This document shows positions 42,662 through 50,274 of a stretch of 64,000 bases of DNA, piece after piece; position 1 is the stretch's first letter, and each line of letters begins with the position of its first letter. Below the pieces are notes generated by a model that ran no database searches, was not told the origin of the DNA, and was given only the letters and a program-made list of their open reading frames with translations. The stretch is from JAICMB01 sp963795935 (GTDB taxonomy: Bacteria > Acidobacteriota > Terriglobia > Bryobacterales > Bryobacteraceae), in NCBI GenBank assembly GCA_963795935.1, contig CAWCJO010000002.1, positions 458,188-522,187 on the forward strand. The letters run 5' to 3'. Made by a program: the position numbers and the translations under genes.

Positions 42662-43912
42662 ATGCTTTCCCAAGCGATGAAAATTTCCTCGCTCCGAGCC
42701 GACCTGCTCTCTTACCCGTTTCCCTCTCCCTTGCGGCTTTCCTATTTCGGCGGCGAGCGCACCATCGTGAAGCGCGACGCCATGCTGATTCGCGTCGAAA
42801 CCGACAACGGGCTGGTAGGTTACGCGCCCGGCCAGGGGAGCGAGCGCGCCCAGCGTGTCATCCATGACGTCATCGCTCCGTTCCTGGAAGGCCGGGTTCT
42901 AGCCGATCCCGACGCGCTGCGCGTTCACTTTCTGGAAGGCCCCGGCCAGGATCTCGCAACCGAACGCATCTATTGCTCCGTCGAGATGGCGCTTTACGAT
43001 CTTCTGGGCAAGGACAAAGGAGTGCCCGTCTCGGAGCTGCTGGGCGGCCGCATCCGCGACCGTATTCGGCTCTACGGCAGCGCCGGGATGTATATGGACC
43101 CGGAAGCGTACGCCAAAGAGGCGGCGGCGGTGGCGGCGCTGGGATTCCGAGCTTATAAGATGCGCTCCGGCATCGGCCCGGAACGCGACCTGGAGGCGGT
43201 CCGGTTGATGCGCGAGGCCGTGGGTCCCGACTTCGACCTCATGATCGACGCCCACACGTGGTGGCGCATGGGCAACCGCAACTACCTGGCTTCGATGGTC
43301 GACAAGCTCGCCGGGCAGTTCGCCGATTACAATATCGCGTGGCTGGAAGAACCGCTTCCACCGGAGAACCATGAAGGGTACCGGCGGCTGAAGGAGCTCG
43401 ACTACGTACCCATTGCGGCGGGCGAGCACGAGCCCGACGAAGCGCATTATATGGACCTGATCGCGAGCGGGTGCGTGGACTACATCCAGATGGACGTCGT
43501 TTGCCAGGGCGGTTTTCCGATGGCGCGCAGGTTGTTCTCCGAAATCGGCCGGGGCGGCCTGAAGTTCGCGTTCCATAGCTGGGGCACGGCTCTGGAGGTC
43601 GTTGCGGCCGCCCACCTCGGCATTTGCTGGCCGGAACTCATTGTCGAATGGCTGGAATTTCCGTGCTATTCGAGCGCGGGCCGCGCGGGCATGTATCCGT
43701 TCCCGTTGGCGGCGGAAATTCTGAAGGAACCGCTTGAAATCGATCACGGCGACCTGATTGTTCCCAAGGGGCCCGGCTGGGGTATCGAGATCGATGAAGG
43801 GGTTGTCGAGCGCTATCCTTGGATTCCCGGCCCCTGGTCGTTTTTCGAGATCGACTCGCCGCGCGAGATGCGCGCCGTCACCTCCGATCACAGCGCCCAA
43901 TGGGAGAAGTAG
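42662..43912 (+). CDS. mandelate racemase/muconate lactonizing enzyme family protein
   Basis: A 416-residue enolase-superfamily enzyme. The N-terminal capping domain starts MKISSLRADLLSYPF (an ATG five codons downstream of the one used is equally possible). The barrel has FRAYKMRSGIGPERD (Lys region), LMIDAHTWWRMG (metal Asp), WLEEPLPPENHEGYRRL (metal Glu), AAGEHEPDE (metal Glu) and FHSWGTALEV, where the His suggests the acid-sugar-dehydratase subgroup. A sugar-acid dehydratase would supply 2-keto-3-deoxy acids, the substrate class of the two aldolases 6-10 kb away; that link is inference. It overlaps the possible start of the deacetylase gene. Confidence 0.8.
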   Translation: MLSQAMKISSLRADLLSYPFPSPLRLSYFGGERTIVKRDAMLIRVETDNGLVGYAPGQGSERAQRVIHDVIAPFLEGRVLADPDALRVHFLEGPGQDLATERIYCSVEMALYDLLGKDKGVPVSELLGGRIRDRIRLYGSAGMYMDPEAYAKEAAAVAALGFRAYKMRSGIGPERDLEAVRLMREAVGPDFDLMIDAHTWWRMGNRNYLASMVDKLAGQFADYNIAWLEEPLPPENHEGYRRLKELDYVPIAAGEHEPDEAHYMDLIASGCVDYIQMDVVCQGGFPMARRLFSEIGRGGLKFAFHSWGTALEVVAAAHLGICWPELIVEWLEFPCYSSAGRAGMYPFPLAAEILKEPLEIDHGDLIVPKGPGWGIEIDEGVVERYPWIPGPWSFFEIDSPREMRAVTSDHSAQWEK

Positions 43913-44760
43913 CGCGCGGAAGCCATGTCGGGAGCCGCGCGGGCCTTGTGTGCGGCGACCTCGGGGCGACCGCGAGTGTGGAGCCGTACTCGACCCGCGC
44001 TGGTGTGGTCCGCGGCGGCATAGCGGCGGCGAAGGAGACGGGCAGTGGGGCGCGGCGCGGCGGCCGCGCCGGCCTGGTGTGCGGGGTGGCGGGAGCCGCT
44101 GTGCTCGCATACGCGGTGCGCGGGCGTTCCGCTACGCTGCTTGCGCCGTCGATCTGGCGCGGCCTCAGAACGCGGCGCGCCATTGCGCTGACGTTCGATG
44201 ACGGCCCCAGTGAATCCACGCCTCAACTGCTCGAATTGCTGCGCCGCTATAACGCTCCCGCCACGTTTTTTGAATGCGGGGAGAATGTGCGGCGGCTGCC
44301 CGGGATTGCGCGGCAGGTGGCGGCCGCGGGACACCAGATCGGAAATCACACCGACTCCCATCCCTATCTCTGTTTCAAACCGCGTGGCTTTATACTCGAT
44401 GAAATCGCGCGCGCGCAGGATTCCATCGAAAGCGCTACGGGTGTGCGCCCGGTGTTGTTCCGCGCCCCCTATGGCGTGCGCTGGTTCGGACTTCGCGAGG
44501 CGCAACGCCGGCTGGGACTCCTCGGCGTCATGTGGACCGCGATAGGCGTCGACTGGAGGAGCAACGCCGTCGACATCGCCTCGCTTCTCGAACGCAAAGC
44601 CGGGAGCGGCGCGATTTTCTGTTTGCACGACGGGCGCCTCACCGAACCCCGGCCCGATATTCGTGTCACACTCGAAGCGATGGAGCGAATTCTGCCGAGG
44701 CTGATCGACGCGGGGTACCATTTCGAAAAGGTGAGCGACATTATATGCCCGACGATTTGA
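43903..44760 (+). CDS. polysaccharide deacetylase (NodB/CE4 domain)
   Basis: The CE4 core is clear: RAIALTFDDGPSESTPQLLE (catalytic and metal Asp), HQIGNHTDSHPYL (metal-binding H-x3-H), VLFRAPYGVRWFG and LHDGR near the end. CE4 enzymes remove N-acetyl or O-acetyl groups from glycans. A hydrophobic segment (GLVCGVAGAAVLAYAVRG) before the domain is a likely membrane anchor. The N-terminus is uncertain: an ATG at 43903 overlaps the previous gene by 10 bases and gives an Arg/Gly-rich, unconvincing start with a duplicated RAGLVCG unit. A GTG at 44077, directly before the anchor, may be the true start. Its 3' end overlaps the acyl carrier protein gene. Confidence 0.75.
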   Translation, partial: GEVARGSHVGSRAGLVCGDLGATASVEPYSTRAGVVRGGIAAAKETGSGARRGGRAGLVCGVAGAAVLAYAVRGRSATLLAPSIWRGLRTRRAIALTFDDGPSESTPQLLELLRRYNAPATFFECGENVRRLPGIARQVAAAGHQIGNHTDSHPYLCFKPRGFILDEIARAQDSIESATGVRPVLFRAPYGVRWFGLREAQRRLGLLGVMWTAIGVDWRSNAVDIASLLERKAGSGAIFCLHDGRLTEPRPDIRVTLEAMERILPRLIDAGYHFEKVSDIICPTI

Positions 44761-45020
44761 GCCAGCGAGTGATCGCCGTGATTGCGGCCACCCAGCACAT
44801 CCCGGTGGAAAAGATTGCCGCGCAGAGCTCTTTTGAGGAGCTCGGCATCGATTCGCTGGACGGCATCAACATCCTCTTCGCGCTGGAGAACGAATTCAAC
44901 GTCAACATTCCCGACGACGAAGCGCAAGGCATACGCACGGTCCACGATGCCATTGAGGGCGTTCGCAAACTGGTGCAAGGCGGCGGCGGAGCACAGCCGG
45001 AGGTTGCCTTAAGAGCCTGA
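44745..45020 (+). CDS. acyl carrier protein
   Basis: A 91-residue four-helix carrier: VIAVIAATQHIPVEKIAAQS, then the phosphopantetheine site Ser37 in ELGIDSLDGINILFALENEF, and IRTVHDAIEGVRKLV. The Gly-Gly-rich tail is longer than in the housekeeping AcpP. It overlaps the deacetylase stop by 16 bases and is followed after 2 bases by a KAS-II gene, so the two form a dedicated acyl-extension pair. The main fatty-acid ACP normally lies with fabD/fabG, which are absent here, so this is likely a specialised carrier. Confidence 0.9.
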   Translation: MPDDLSQRVIAVIAATQHIPVEKIAAQSSFEELGIDSLDGINILFALENEFNVNIPDDEAQGIRTVHDAIEGVRKLVQGGGGAQPEVALRA

Positions 45021-45022
45021 GA

Positions 45023-46237
45023 ATGGCGCAACGCCGCGTGGTGATCACGGGGGCCGGCGTTATCTCGGCGCTGGGAGCGGACCGGGAATCGTTCTGGGAC
45101 GCGCTCTCGCACGGCCGTGCGGGCATCCGTCCCATGCAACTGGTGGATCGCGCGCAACTGCGCTTTGCGAACGCGGCCGAGGTGCAGGATTACAACGCGG
45201 CGGCGTACTTCGAGGAAAGAGACATCGGGCTGCTGGACCGCTTTGCGCAATTCGGAGTGATCGCGGCGCGCGAAGCGGTCGCCGATAGCGGCCTGCGGTT
45301 CACGGCTGAGCGGGGTGAGCGCAGCGCGATCGTGACCGGCTCCTGCGTGGGCGGCCAGACGACGGAAGACGAGGGGTTCGTGGGGCTCTATCGCAACAAC
45401 AGCAACCGCGTGAATCCGTTCACGATTCCGCGCACGATGGGCAATGCCGCCGCCAGCCGCATCTCGCTCGAATATGGAATCGTGGGGCCGACCTACACGG
45501 TCTCGACGGCGTGTTCCTCCGCGAATCACGCCATCGGTCAGGCTTTCTGGATGATCCGCGACGGGATGGTCGACGCCGCCATCACGGGCGGGAGCGAGGC
45601 GGTGTTCAGCATGGGATTTTTGAAAGCCTGGGAAGCCATGCGGGTGGTTTCGCCCGACACCTGCCGGCCGTTCTCGAAGGACCGCCGGGGTCTGATCCTG
45701 GGAGAAGGCGGCGCGATGCTGGTGCTGGAGACGTTGGAAGCGGCGCGCTCGCGCGGGGCGCGCATTTATGCCGAGATCGCCGGCTTCGGCATGTCGTCGG
45801 ACGCGCATCACATCACGCAGCCGAACGCGGAGGGCGCGGCGCGCGCCATGCGGGCCGCCATGAAAGACGCCGCGCTCGCCCCGGAGCAGATCGGCTACAT
45901 CAACGCGCACGGCACGGCGACGCCGGCCAACGACGCCACCGAGACCGCGGCGATACGGCAAGTTTTTGGGGGCGCGGCGGATAAAGTGGCCGTAAGCTCG
46001 ACTAAATCGATGCACGGGCACGCCCTGGGGGCGGCGGGGGCGATTGAAGCCGTGGCGACGATGATGGCTCTGCGTTGCGGCATCGTTCCGCCGACCGCGA
46101 ACTACACCACGGCCGATCCGGCGTGCGATCTGGACGTGGTGCCGAACGAGCCGCGGCGCGTGGAAGTTGAGGCGGCGCTGTCGAACTCCTTCGCGTTCGG
46201 GGGGTTGAATGCAGTACTGGCGTTCCGGAGGGTCTGA
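45023..46237 (+). CDS. fabF: beta-ketoacyl-ACP synthase II
   Basis: A 404-residue condensing enzyme with the full Cys-His-His triad: Cys164 (YTVSTACSSANHAIG), His296 (INAHGTATPANDATE) and His333 (STKSMHGHALGAAG), plus Lys328. It extends acyl-ACP with malonyl-ACP. The start is 2 bases after the ACP stop. With a coupled ACP and a CE4 deacetylase, and no ketoreductase or dehydratase next to it, a special lipid or acylated glycan is as likely as bulk fatty acid synthesis. Confidence 0.85.
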   Translation: MAQRRVVITGAGVISALGADRESFWDALSHGRAGIRPMQLVDRAQLRFANAAEVQDYNAAAYFEERDIGLLDRFAQFGVIAAREAVADSGLRFTAERGERSAIVTGSCVGGQTTEDEGFVGLYRNNSNRVNPFTIPRTMGNAAASRISLEYGIVGPTYTVSTACSSANHAIGQAFWMIRDGMVDAAITGGSEAVFSMGFLKAWEAMRVVSPDTCRPFSKDRRGLILGEGGAMLVLETLEAARSRGARIYAEIAGFGMSSDAHHITQPNAEGAARAMRAAMKDAALAPEQIGYINAHGTATPANDATETAAIRQVFGGAADKVAVSSTKSMHGHALGAAGAIEAVATMMALRCGIVPPTANYTTADPACDLDVVPNEPRRVEVEAALSNSFAFGGLNAVLAFRRV

Positions 46238-46339
46238 CCGCTTCTTTCGGTTGCGGCCCGGTAAGGACCTGCAATGAGCGGCCGCCGCGGGGATTCGGGA
46301 ACAACTTAGCGCTTTGCGCCATCTAACCGTACAGGTAAG

Positions 46340-46369
46340 TTGCCAGCATGGCTTCTTTTCGGCTATACT
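46340..46369 (+). promoter_or_regulatory. likely sigma70-type promoter of the TPR gene
   Basis: TTGCCA (46340-46345) and TATACT (46364-46369) are 18 bases apart. The start codon at 46448 would be preceded by a leader of about 70 bases. Confidence 0.45.
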
Positions 46370-46447
46370 CCGCAATTGCAGTTGACGCAAGCATTTGGCC
46401 GGACTGAAGGCGATAAGAAACACAAAAGTGAAAGGCGGGCAGTGTTG

Positions 46448-47773
46448 ATGAAGGCATGGAAACTACTCGGAGCTGTTGCCCTAACGGGACTTTTGACCCT
46501 CGCGCCGGCGGGGTTGCGAGCGCAATCGAGCGCGCAGACGCCGGCCACGACCAATACCGGCCAAAAAAATTGGGCGGATCGCGCCGAATACGACCTTTAT
46601 GACGCGATCACCAAAGATACAAATGCTCAGAGCAGGCTCGAGAAGTTGAATCAGTGGAAGGAAAAATATCCCAACACGCAGTTCATCGACCTCCGTCAGA
46701 CGGCATATCTGACGACCTACGCGGCCCTGAACAAAATACCCGAGGCGCTGAACGCCGCTAAAGATATTATCGCGCGGGATCCTAAGGACTTCGCGGCGCT
46801 ATATTACACCGCGCTGTTGACGCCGCAGCTTCTCGCAGCCAATATCACGCCGACGCCGGATCAGCTCAGCGCGGCCGAGAGCGCCGCCAACGCCATTCTG
46901 GCGGGCGCAAAACCGGCGAGCGTCAGCGACGCCGATTGGCAGAAGGCCAAAGGCGACGTGGAAGCGATCGCGCACAAGACTCTTGGCTGGGTCGCCATGC
47001 AGCGCAAACAGCCCGATGCGGCCGAGGCCGAATTTAAGAAGAGCCTGGCGGTAAATCCCAAGGACAGCGAAGTCGCCTATTGGCTGGGAATCGTGATCCT
47101 GCAGGAGCACAAGGCTGAAAAGCAGTCCGAAGCGCTGTACTACTACGCCCGCGCGGCCGCCTATGACGGCACCGGAGCCTTGGCGCCGGCCGGCCGCGAT
47201 CAGGTGAAGAAGCAGTTCACCGATCTCTACACCAGGTACCACGGCAACACCGATGGGCTCGATCAGATATTGCAACTGGCAAAAACTAACCCGACTCCCG
47301 CGCCGGACTTTAAGATTCAGAGCACGGCGGACATCGAGAAAGCCAAGCTGGAACAGCAGGAGAAAGAAGCCGCGGCGCACCCCGATCTGGTGCTGTGGAC
47401 CAGCATCAAGACCCAATTAACGGCCGCCGATGGCGCGACCTATTTCACCAACAGCATGAAAGGCACGCTGCTTCCGGGCGGAGCCAATGGAGTGCAGAAA
47501 TTCACGGGTAAAGTGATTTCCATGGAACCGGCGACCCGGCCCAAGACGGTCGTGATCGGCATCGAAAATCCCACGGTTCCGGACGCTACTCTGAAATTCG
47601 AAACACCGCTACCGGGCAAAGTGGATCCCGGCACGACTTTGTCATTTTCCGGTGTGGCCGACAGCTATACCGCAAATCCGTTTATGGTGGTCTTTACCGT
47701 CGACAAGAAAAACCTGGAAGGCTGGACCGGCACGAACCCCGCTCCCGCGCGCCGCCCGCGCCCTCGGAGATAA
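46448..47773 (+). CDS. secreted TPR-repeat protein
   Basis: A 441-residue protein from the ATG at 46448 with a signal peptide (AWKLLGAVALTGLLTLAPAGLRAQS). Residues about 40-330 are TPR-type helices (YLTTYAALNKIPEALNAAKD, TLGWVAMQRKQPDAAEAEFK, EVAYWLGIVILQEHKAEKQS). A C-terminal beta domain follows (FTGKVISMEPATRPKTVVI, LKFETPLPGKVDPGTTLSFS). The protein ends in a basic Pro/Arg tail. This pattern is common in acidobacterial periplasmic or envelope proteins, and the binding partner is unknown. It converges with the amidohydrolase gene. Confidence 0.8.
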   Translation: MKAWKLLGAVALTGLLTLAPAGLRAQSSAQTPATTNTGQKNWADRAEYDLYDAITKDTNAQSRLEKLNQWKEKYPNTQFIDLRQTAYLTTYAALNKIPEALNAAKDIIARDPKDFAALYYTALLTPQLLAANITPTPDQLSAAESAANAILAGAKPASVSDADWQKAKGDVEAIAHKTLGWVAMQRKQPDAAEAEFKKSLAVNPKDSEVAYWLGIVILQEHKAEKQSEALYYYARAAAYDGTGALAPAGRDQVKKQFTDLYTRYHGNTDGLDQILQLAKTNPTPAPDFKIQSTADIEKAKLEQQEKEAAAHPDLVLWTSIKTQLTAADGATYFTNSMKGTLLPGGANGVQKFTGKVISMEPATRPKTVVIGIENPTVPDATLKFETPLPGKVDPGTTLSFSGVADSYTANPFMVVFTVDKKNLEGWTGTNPAPARRPRPRR

Positions 47774-47775
47774 AT

Positions 47776-49089
47776 TCACTTCAGCGGACGGTTTCCGGCG
47801 TTTGACGGAGCGTCCGCTGAGCGCTCCACAATGCCTCCTTTCATGACGAACGCCACGTTCTTGAGGGCCGCAATGTCCTTCAATGGATCGCCGTCCACCG
47901 CGATGACATCCGCCAGGTAGCCCTTCTTCAGCGCTCCAATTTGCCCCTCCCATCCGAGCAGTTGAGCGCCATGCAGCAATCCGGCGCGCAGCAGATCGGC
48001 CGTGCTCATACCGTATTGCGCCATCAATTCGTACTCGCGGGCCTGCGTTCCGTGCGGAAACGGCCCCACGTCCGATCCGACGGCGAAGGGGACGCCCGCC
48101 GCCATCTGCTTACGGAACTGCTCGGCGTGGAATTGCAAACTGCGGCGCAGATTCTCGCCCTGCCGCGGCGATGCCGAATGCGCGGCGAAATATTCCGAAA
48201 TGGCGAAGGTGGGCACGGCGAAGATGTTTTTTTCCCTCATCAGGCGCATGGTCTCGTCGCTGAGCTGATCGGCATGGTCGATCGAGACCACCCCTGCCCG
48301 CGCCGCGTAGAGCGTTCCGGGCTCGCCGGTGGCGTGCACCGCGACGCGTTTTCCAACTCGGGCTGTTTCCTTTACGCCGGCCGCGAGTTGCTCCTCGGTG
48401 TACTGGTAGGGCGTCGAGAACCGTCCGTCGCGGAAGGAATCGCGCCCCGTCTCGTACATCTTGATGAAATCGGCGCCTTCCTTCAACTCCTCTCTGATCA
48501 CCGTCACTATTTCATCCGCATTGTTAGCCCACGTCGCGTTGGGCAGAACATGCTGCGCGGGATTATAGTGGATCGCGTCCTCATGCCCGCCGAGGATATC
48601 GACGGCATTGCCGCTGATGCGCAGGCGCGGGCCGGGAAATTTTCCTCGATCGATGGCGTTGCGCACCGCCGTGTCGGCCGAACCGGCGCCCTCGGTGCCC
48701 ATGTCGCGCTCCGCCGTGAATCCCGCCATTAAATCGTCGCGCGCGGCGAGCAAGGCGACGATGGTGCGCTGTGGAACGGATTCCTCCACGGTCTGCAGAT
48801 CCTCGGCGCCGGGGTGCAGGAATAAGTGCACGTGAGCGTCGATCAACCCGGGCATGAGCGTGCGGTCGCCCAGGTCGATCGCACGCGCCCCGGCCGGATG
48901 CGATACCGACGGCCCGGCGTCCGCGATGCGCTCTCCCTCAACCAGCACTTCGCCGGGCGTAACGATTCGTCCGCCTTCGACGTCCAGCAGCCGCGCGGCG
49001 CGCAAGATGATGGGACGCGGCGCCGTTGTCTGAGGAGCGGCGAGAGGAGCGGCGCACAATAAAACGGTTAGAATTCGGATTGCTCTCAT
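47776..49089 (-). CDS. secreted amidohydrolase (COG1228 type)
   Basis: A 437-residue metallo-hydrolase with a signal peptide (AIRILTVLLCAAPLAAPQT). Its metal ligands are all visible: H-x-H in LIDAHVHLFLH, Lys in DFIKMYETG, His in VAVHATGEPG, His in VSIDHADQ and Asp in AVGSDVGPF. This is the imidazolonepropionase/prolidase-like subgroup that hydrolyses C-N bonds of small amides or dipeptides. It acts in the periplasm or outside. It shares the family with the hydrolase half of the ABC fusion at 50271, from which it is separated by a divergent promoter region. The frame extends upstream to 49302 but the signal peptide fixes the start. Confidence 0.85.
   Translation of the reverse strand: MRAIRILTVLLCAAPLAAPQTTAPRPIILRAARLLDVEGGRIVTPGEVLVEGERIADAGPSVSHPAGARAIDLGDRTLMPGLIDAHVHLFLHPGAEDLQTVEESVPQRTIVALLAARDDLMAGFTAERDMGTEGAGSADTAVRNAIDRGKFPGPRLRISGNAVDILGGHEDAIHYNPAQHVLPNATWANNADEIVTVIREELKEGADFIKMYETGRDSFRDGRFSTPYQYTEEQLAAGVKETARVGKRVAVHATGEPGTLYAARAGVVSIDHADQLSDETMRLMREKNIFAVPTFAISEYFAAHSASPRQGENLRRSLQFHAEQFRKQMAAGVPFAVGSDVGPFPHGTQAREYELMAQYGMSTADLLRAGLLHGAQLLGWEGQIGALKKGYLADVIAVDGDPLKDIAALKNVAFVMKGGIVERSADAPSNAGNRPLK
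47781..47820. terminator. 10-bp perfect inverted repeat between convergent genes
   Basis: TCAGCGGACG (47781-47790) and CGTCCGCTGA (47811-47820) pair perfectly around a 20-base spacer. It starts 7 bases after the stop of the plus-strand TPR gene and lies inside the last codons of the convergent amidohydrolase gene. No T tract follows in either direction, so it is a terminator-like stem rather than a classical terminator. Confidence 0.4.
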
Positions 49090-49300
49090 GGCTATCGGGC
49101 GCCATGTTACCACGCGGCGGCGGATCGTCGAACCCGCGCGGCGGCGAAGACGCGCTTGCTGCGAGGCGATGCCCCGGGCTACTGTGCGGCGAGCGCCCGA
49201 TAGTGTTAGGAGTCTGCGAGGAGATGGCAGCCCCTCGTGCGCGGCGCTTCGTTTCCGGCGAGGGGCGCCGGTTGCAACGGAGCACGTAAAATATGAGGTC

Positions 49301-49348
49301 ATGAAGGTATTGGAAATCGATGCAGTGGAAAGCCCCGTTCCGGCGTGA
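49301..49348 (+). other. 15-codon mini-ORF overlapping the ABC ATPase start
   Basis: ATG AAG ... TGA encodes 15 residues and its TGA overlaps the GTG start of the ABC ATPase as GTGA. It could be a leader ORF for translational coupling. It could instead be the true N-terminus of the ATPase separated by a one-base frameshift. Confidence 0.35.
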
Positions 49349-50274
49349 GCGGCGCAAACGGCGCGGCCATTTCGGTCGAAGGGCTGATCAAGTCCTACGG
49401 CGCCGTGGAGGCCGTGCGCGGAATCGATTTTGAAGTCCGCCCCGGCGAGGTCTTCGGCCTCTTAGGTCCCAACGGCGCCGGCAAGACCACCACGGTCGAA
49501 ATCCTGGAGGGATTGCGCCCCCGCACGGGCGGTCGCGTCTCGGTGCTCGGCTTCGATCCCGACGTCCAGGCGCGCGCGCTGAAAGACCGCATCGGCGTGT
49601 GCCTGCAAGCGACCAACCTGCCGCCCAAGATCACTGTCCGGGAAGCGCTCGACCTCTTCGCGTCCTTTTACTCGCGTACCGTGGACATCGGACAGTTACT
49701 CGATCGTCTGCAGCTTGGCGACAAAGCGCGATCCCATTACGCCAAGCTTTCCGGCGGCCAAAAGCAGCGCGTGGCGCTGGCGCTTGCGCTGGTCAACGAC
49801 CCCGCGCTGCTCTTTCTGGACGAGCCGACCACGGGCCTCGATCCGCAGGTGCGGCACGAGATTCACGGCCTGATCCAGGAGCTAAAAACCTCGAACAGAA
49901 CGATTCTGTTGACGACGCACTATATCGAGGAAGCGGAGCGGCTCTGCGATCGCGTCGCCATCATCGACGCCGGAAAAATCATCGCCATGGGCACGCCGCG
50001 GGAAATTCAAGCGGCGACGCTGGGCGAATCCTTGATCGAAGTCCATTGCGACCGCGCCGCGCCGGCCGATCTGCCGGCTTTCGGCGATGGCAAGCAGACC
50101 GTTTCCGAAGACCGCAAAACCATCAGCGTAGGCTCAGGGCGCCCCGCGCGCACTCTGGTCGACATGGTGAAATGGATCGACCAGCAGGGGATCGAGCTCA
50201 CCGATATTCATCTCAAGCGCCCCACTCTTGAAGACGTATTTATCGAATTGACGGGAAGAAAACTACGCGAATGA
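49345..50274 (+). CDS. ABC-2 exporter ATP-binding protein
   Basis: A 309-residue ATPase of the DrrA/CcmA group: Walker A LLGPNGAGKTTTVEIL, ABC signature AKLSGGQKQRVALALALV, Walker B LLFLDEPTTGLDP, and the switch His in ILLTTHYIEEAERL. A C-terminal regulatory beta domain follows (about 225-300), typical of drug/polyketide or lipid exporters. It starts with GTG. Its stop overlaps the start of the permease-amidohydrolase gene (ATGA), so the two are made together. Confidence 0.9.
   Translation: MSGANGAAISVEGLIKSYGAVEAVRGIDFEVRPGEVFGLLGPNGAGKTTTVEILEGLRPRTGGRVSVLGFDPDVQARALKDRIGVCLQATNLPPKITVREALDLFASFYSRTVDIGQLLDRLQLGDKARSHYAKLSGGQKQRVALALALVNDPALLFLDEPTTGLDPQVRHEIHGLIQELKTSNRTILLTTHYIEEAERLCDRVAIIDAGKIIAMGTPREIQAATLGESLIEVHCDRAAPADLPAFGDGKQTVSEDRKTISVGSGRPARTLVDMVKWIDQQGIELTDIHLKRPTLEDVFIELTGRKLRE

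Noticed and set aside
44077..44760. GTG 44077 as the sole start of the deacetylase
   Set aside because: It is plausible because it directly precedes the membrane anchor, but there is no ribosome site to decide, so the longer frame was listed with the doubt noted.
44741..46423. 560-codon minus-strand frame opposite ACP and KAS-II
   Set aside because: It covers two well-defined plus-strand genes and shows no family motif.
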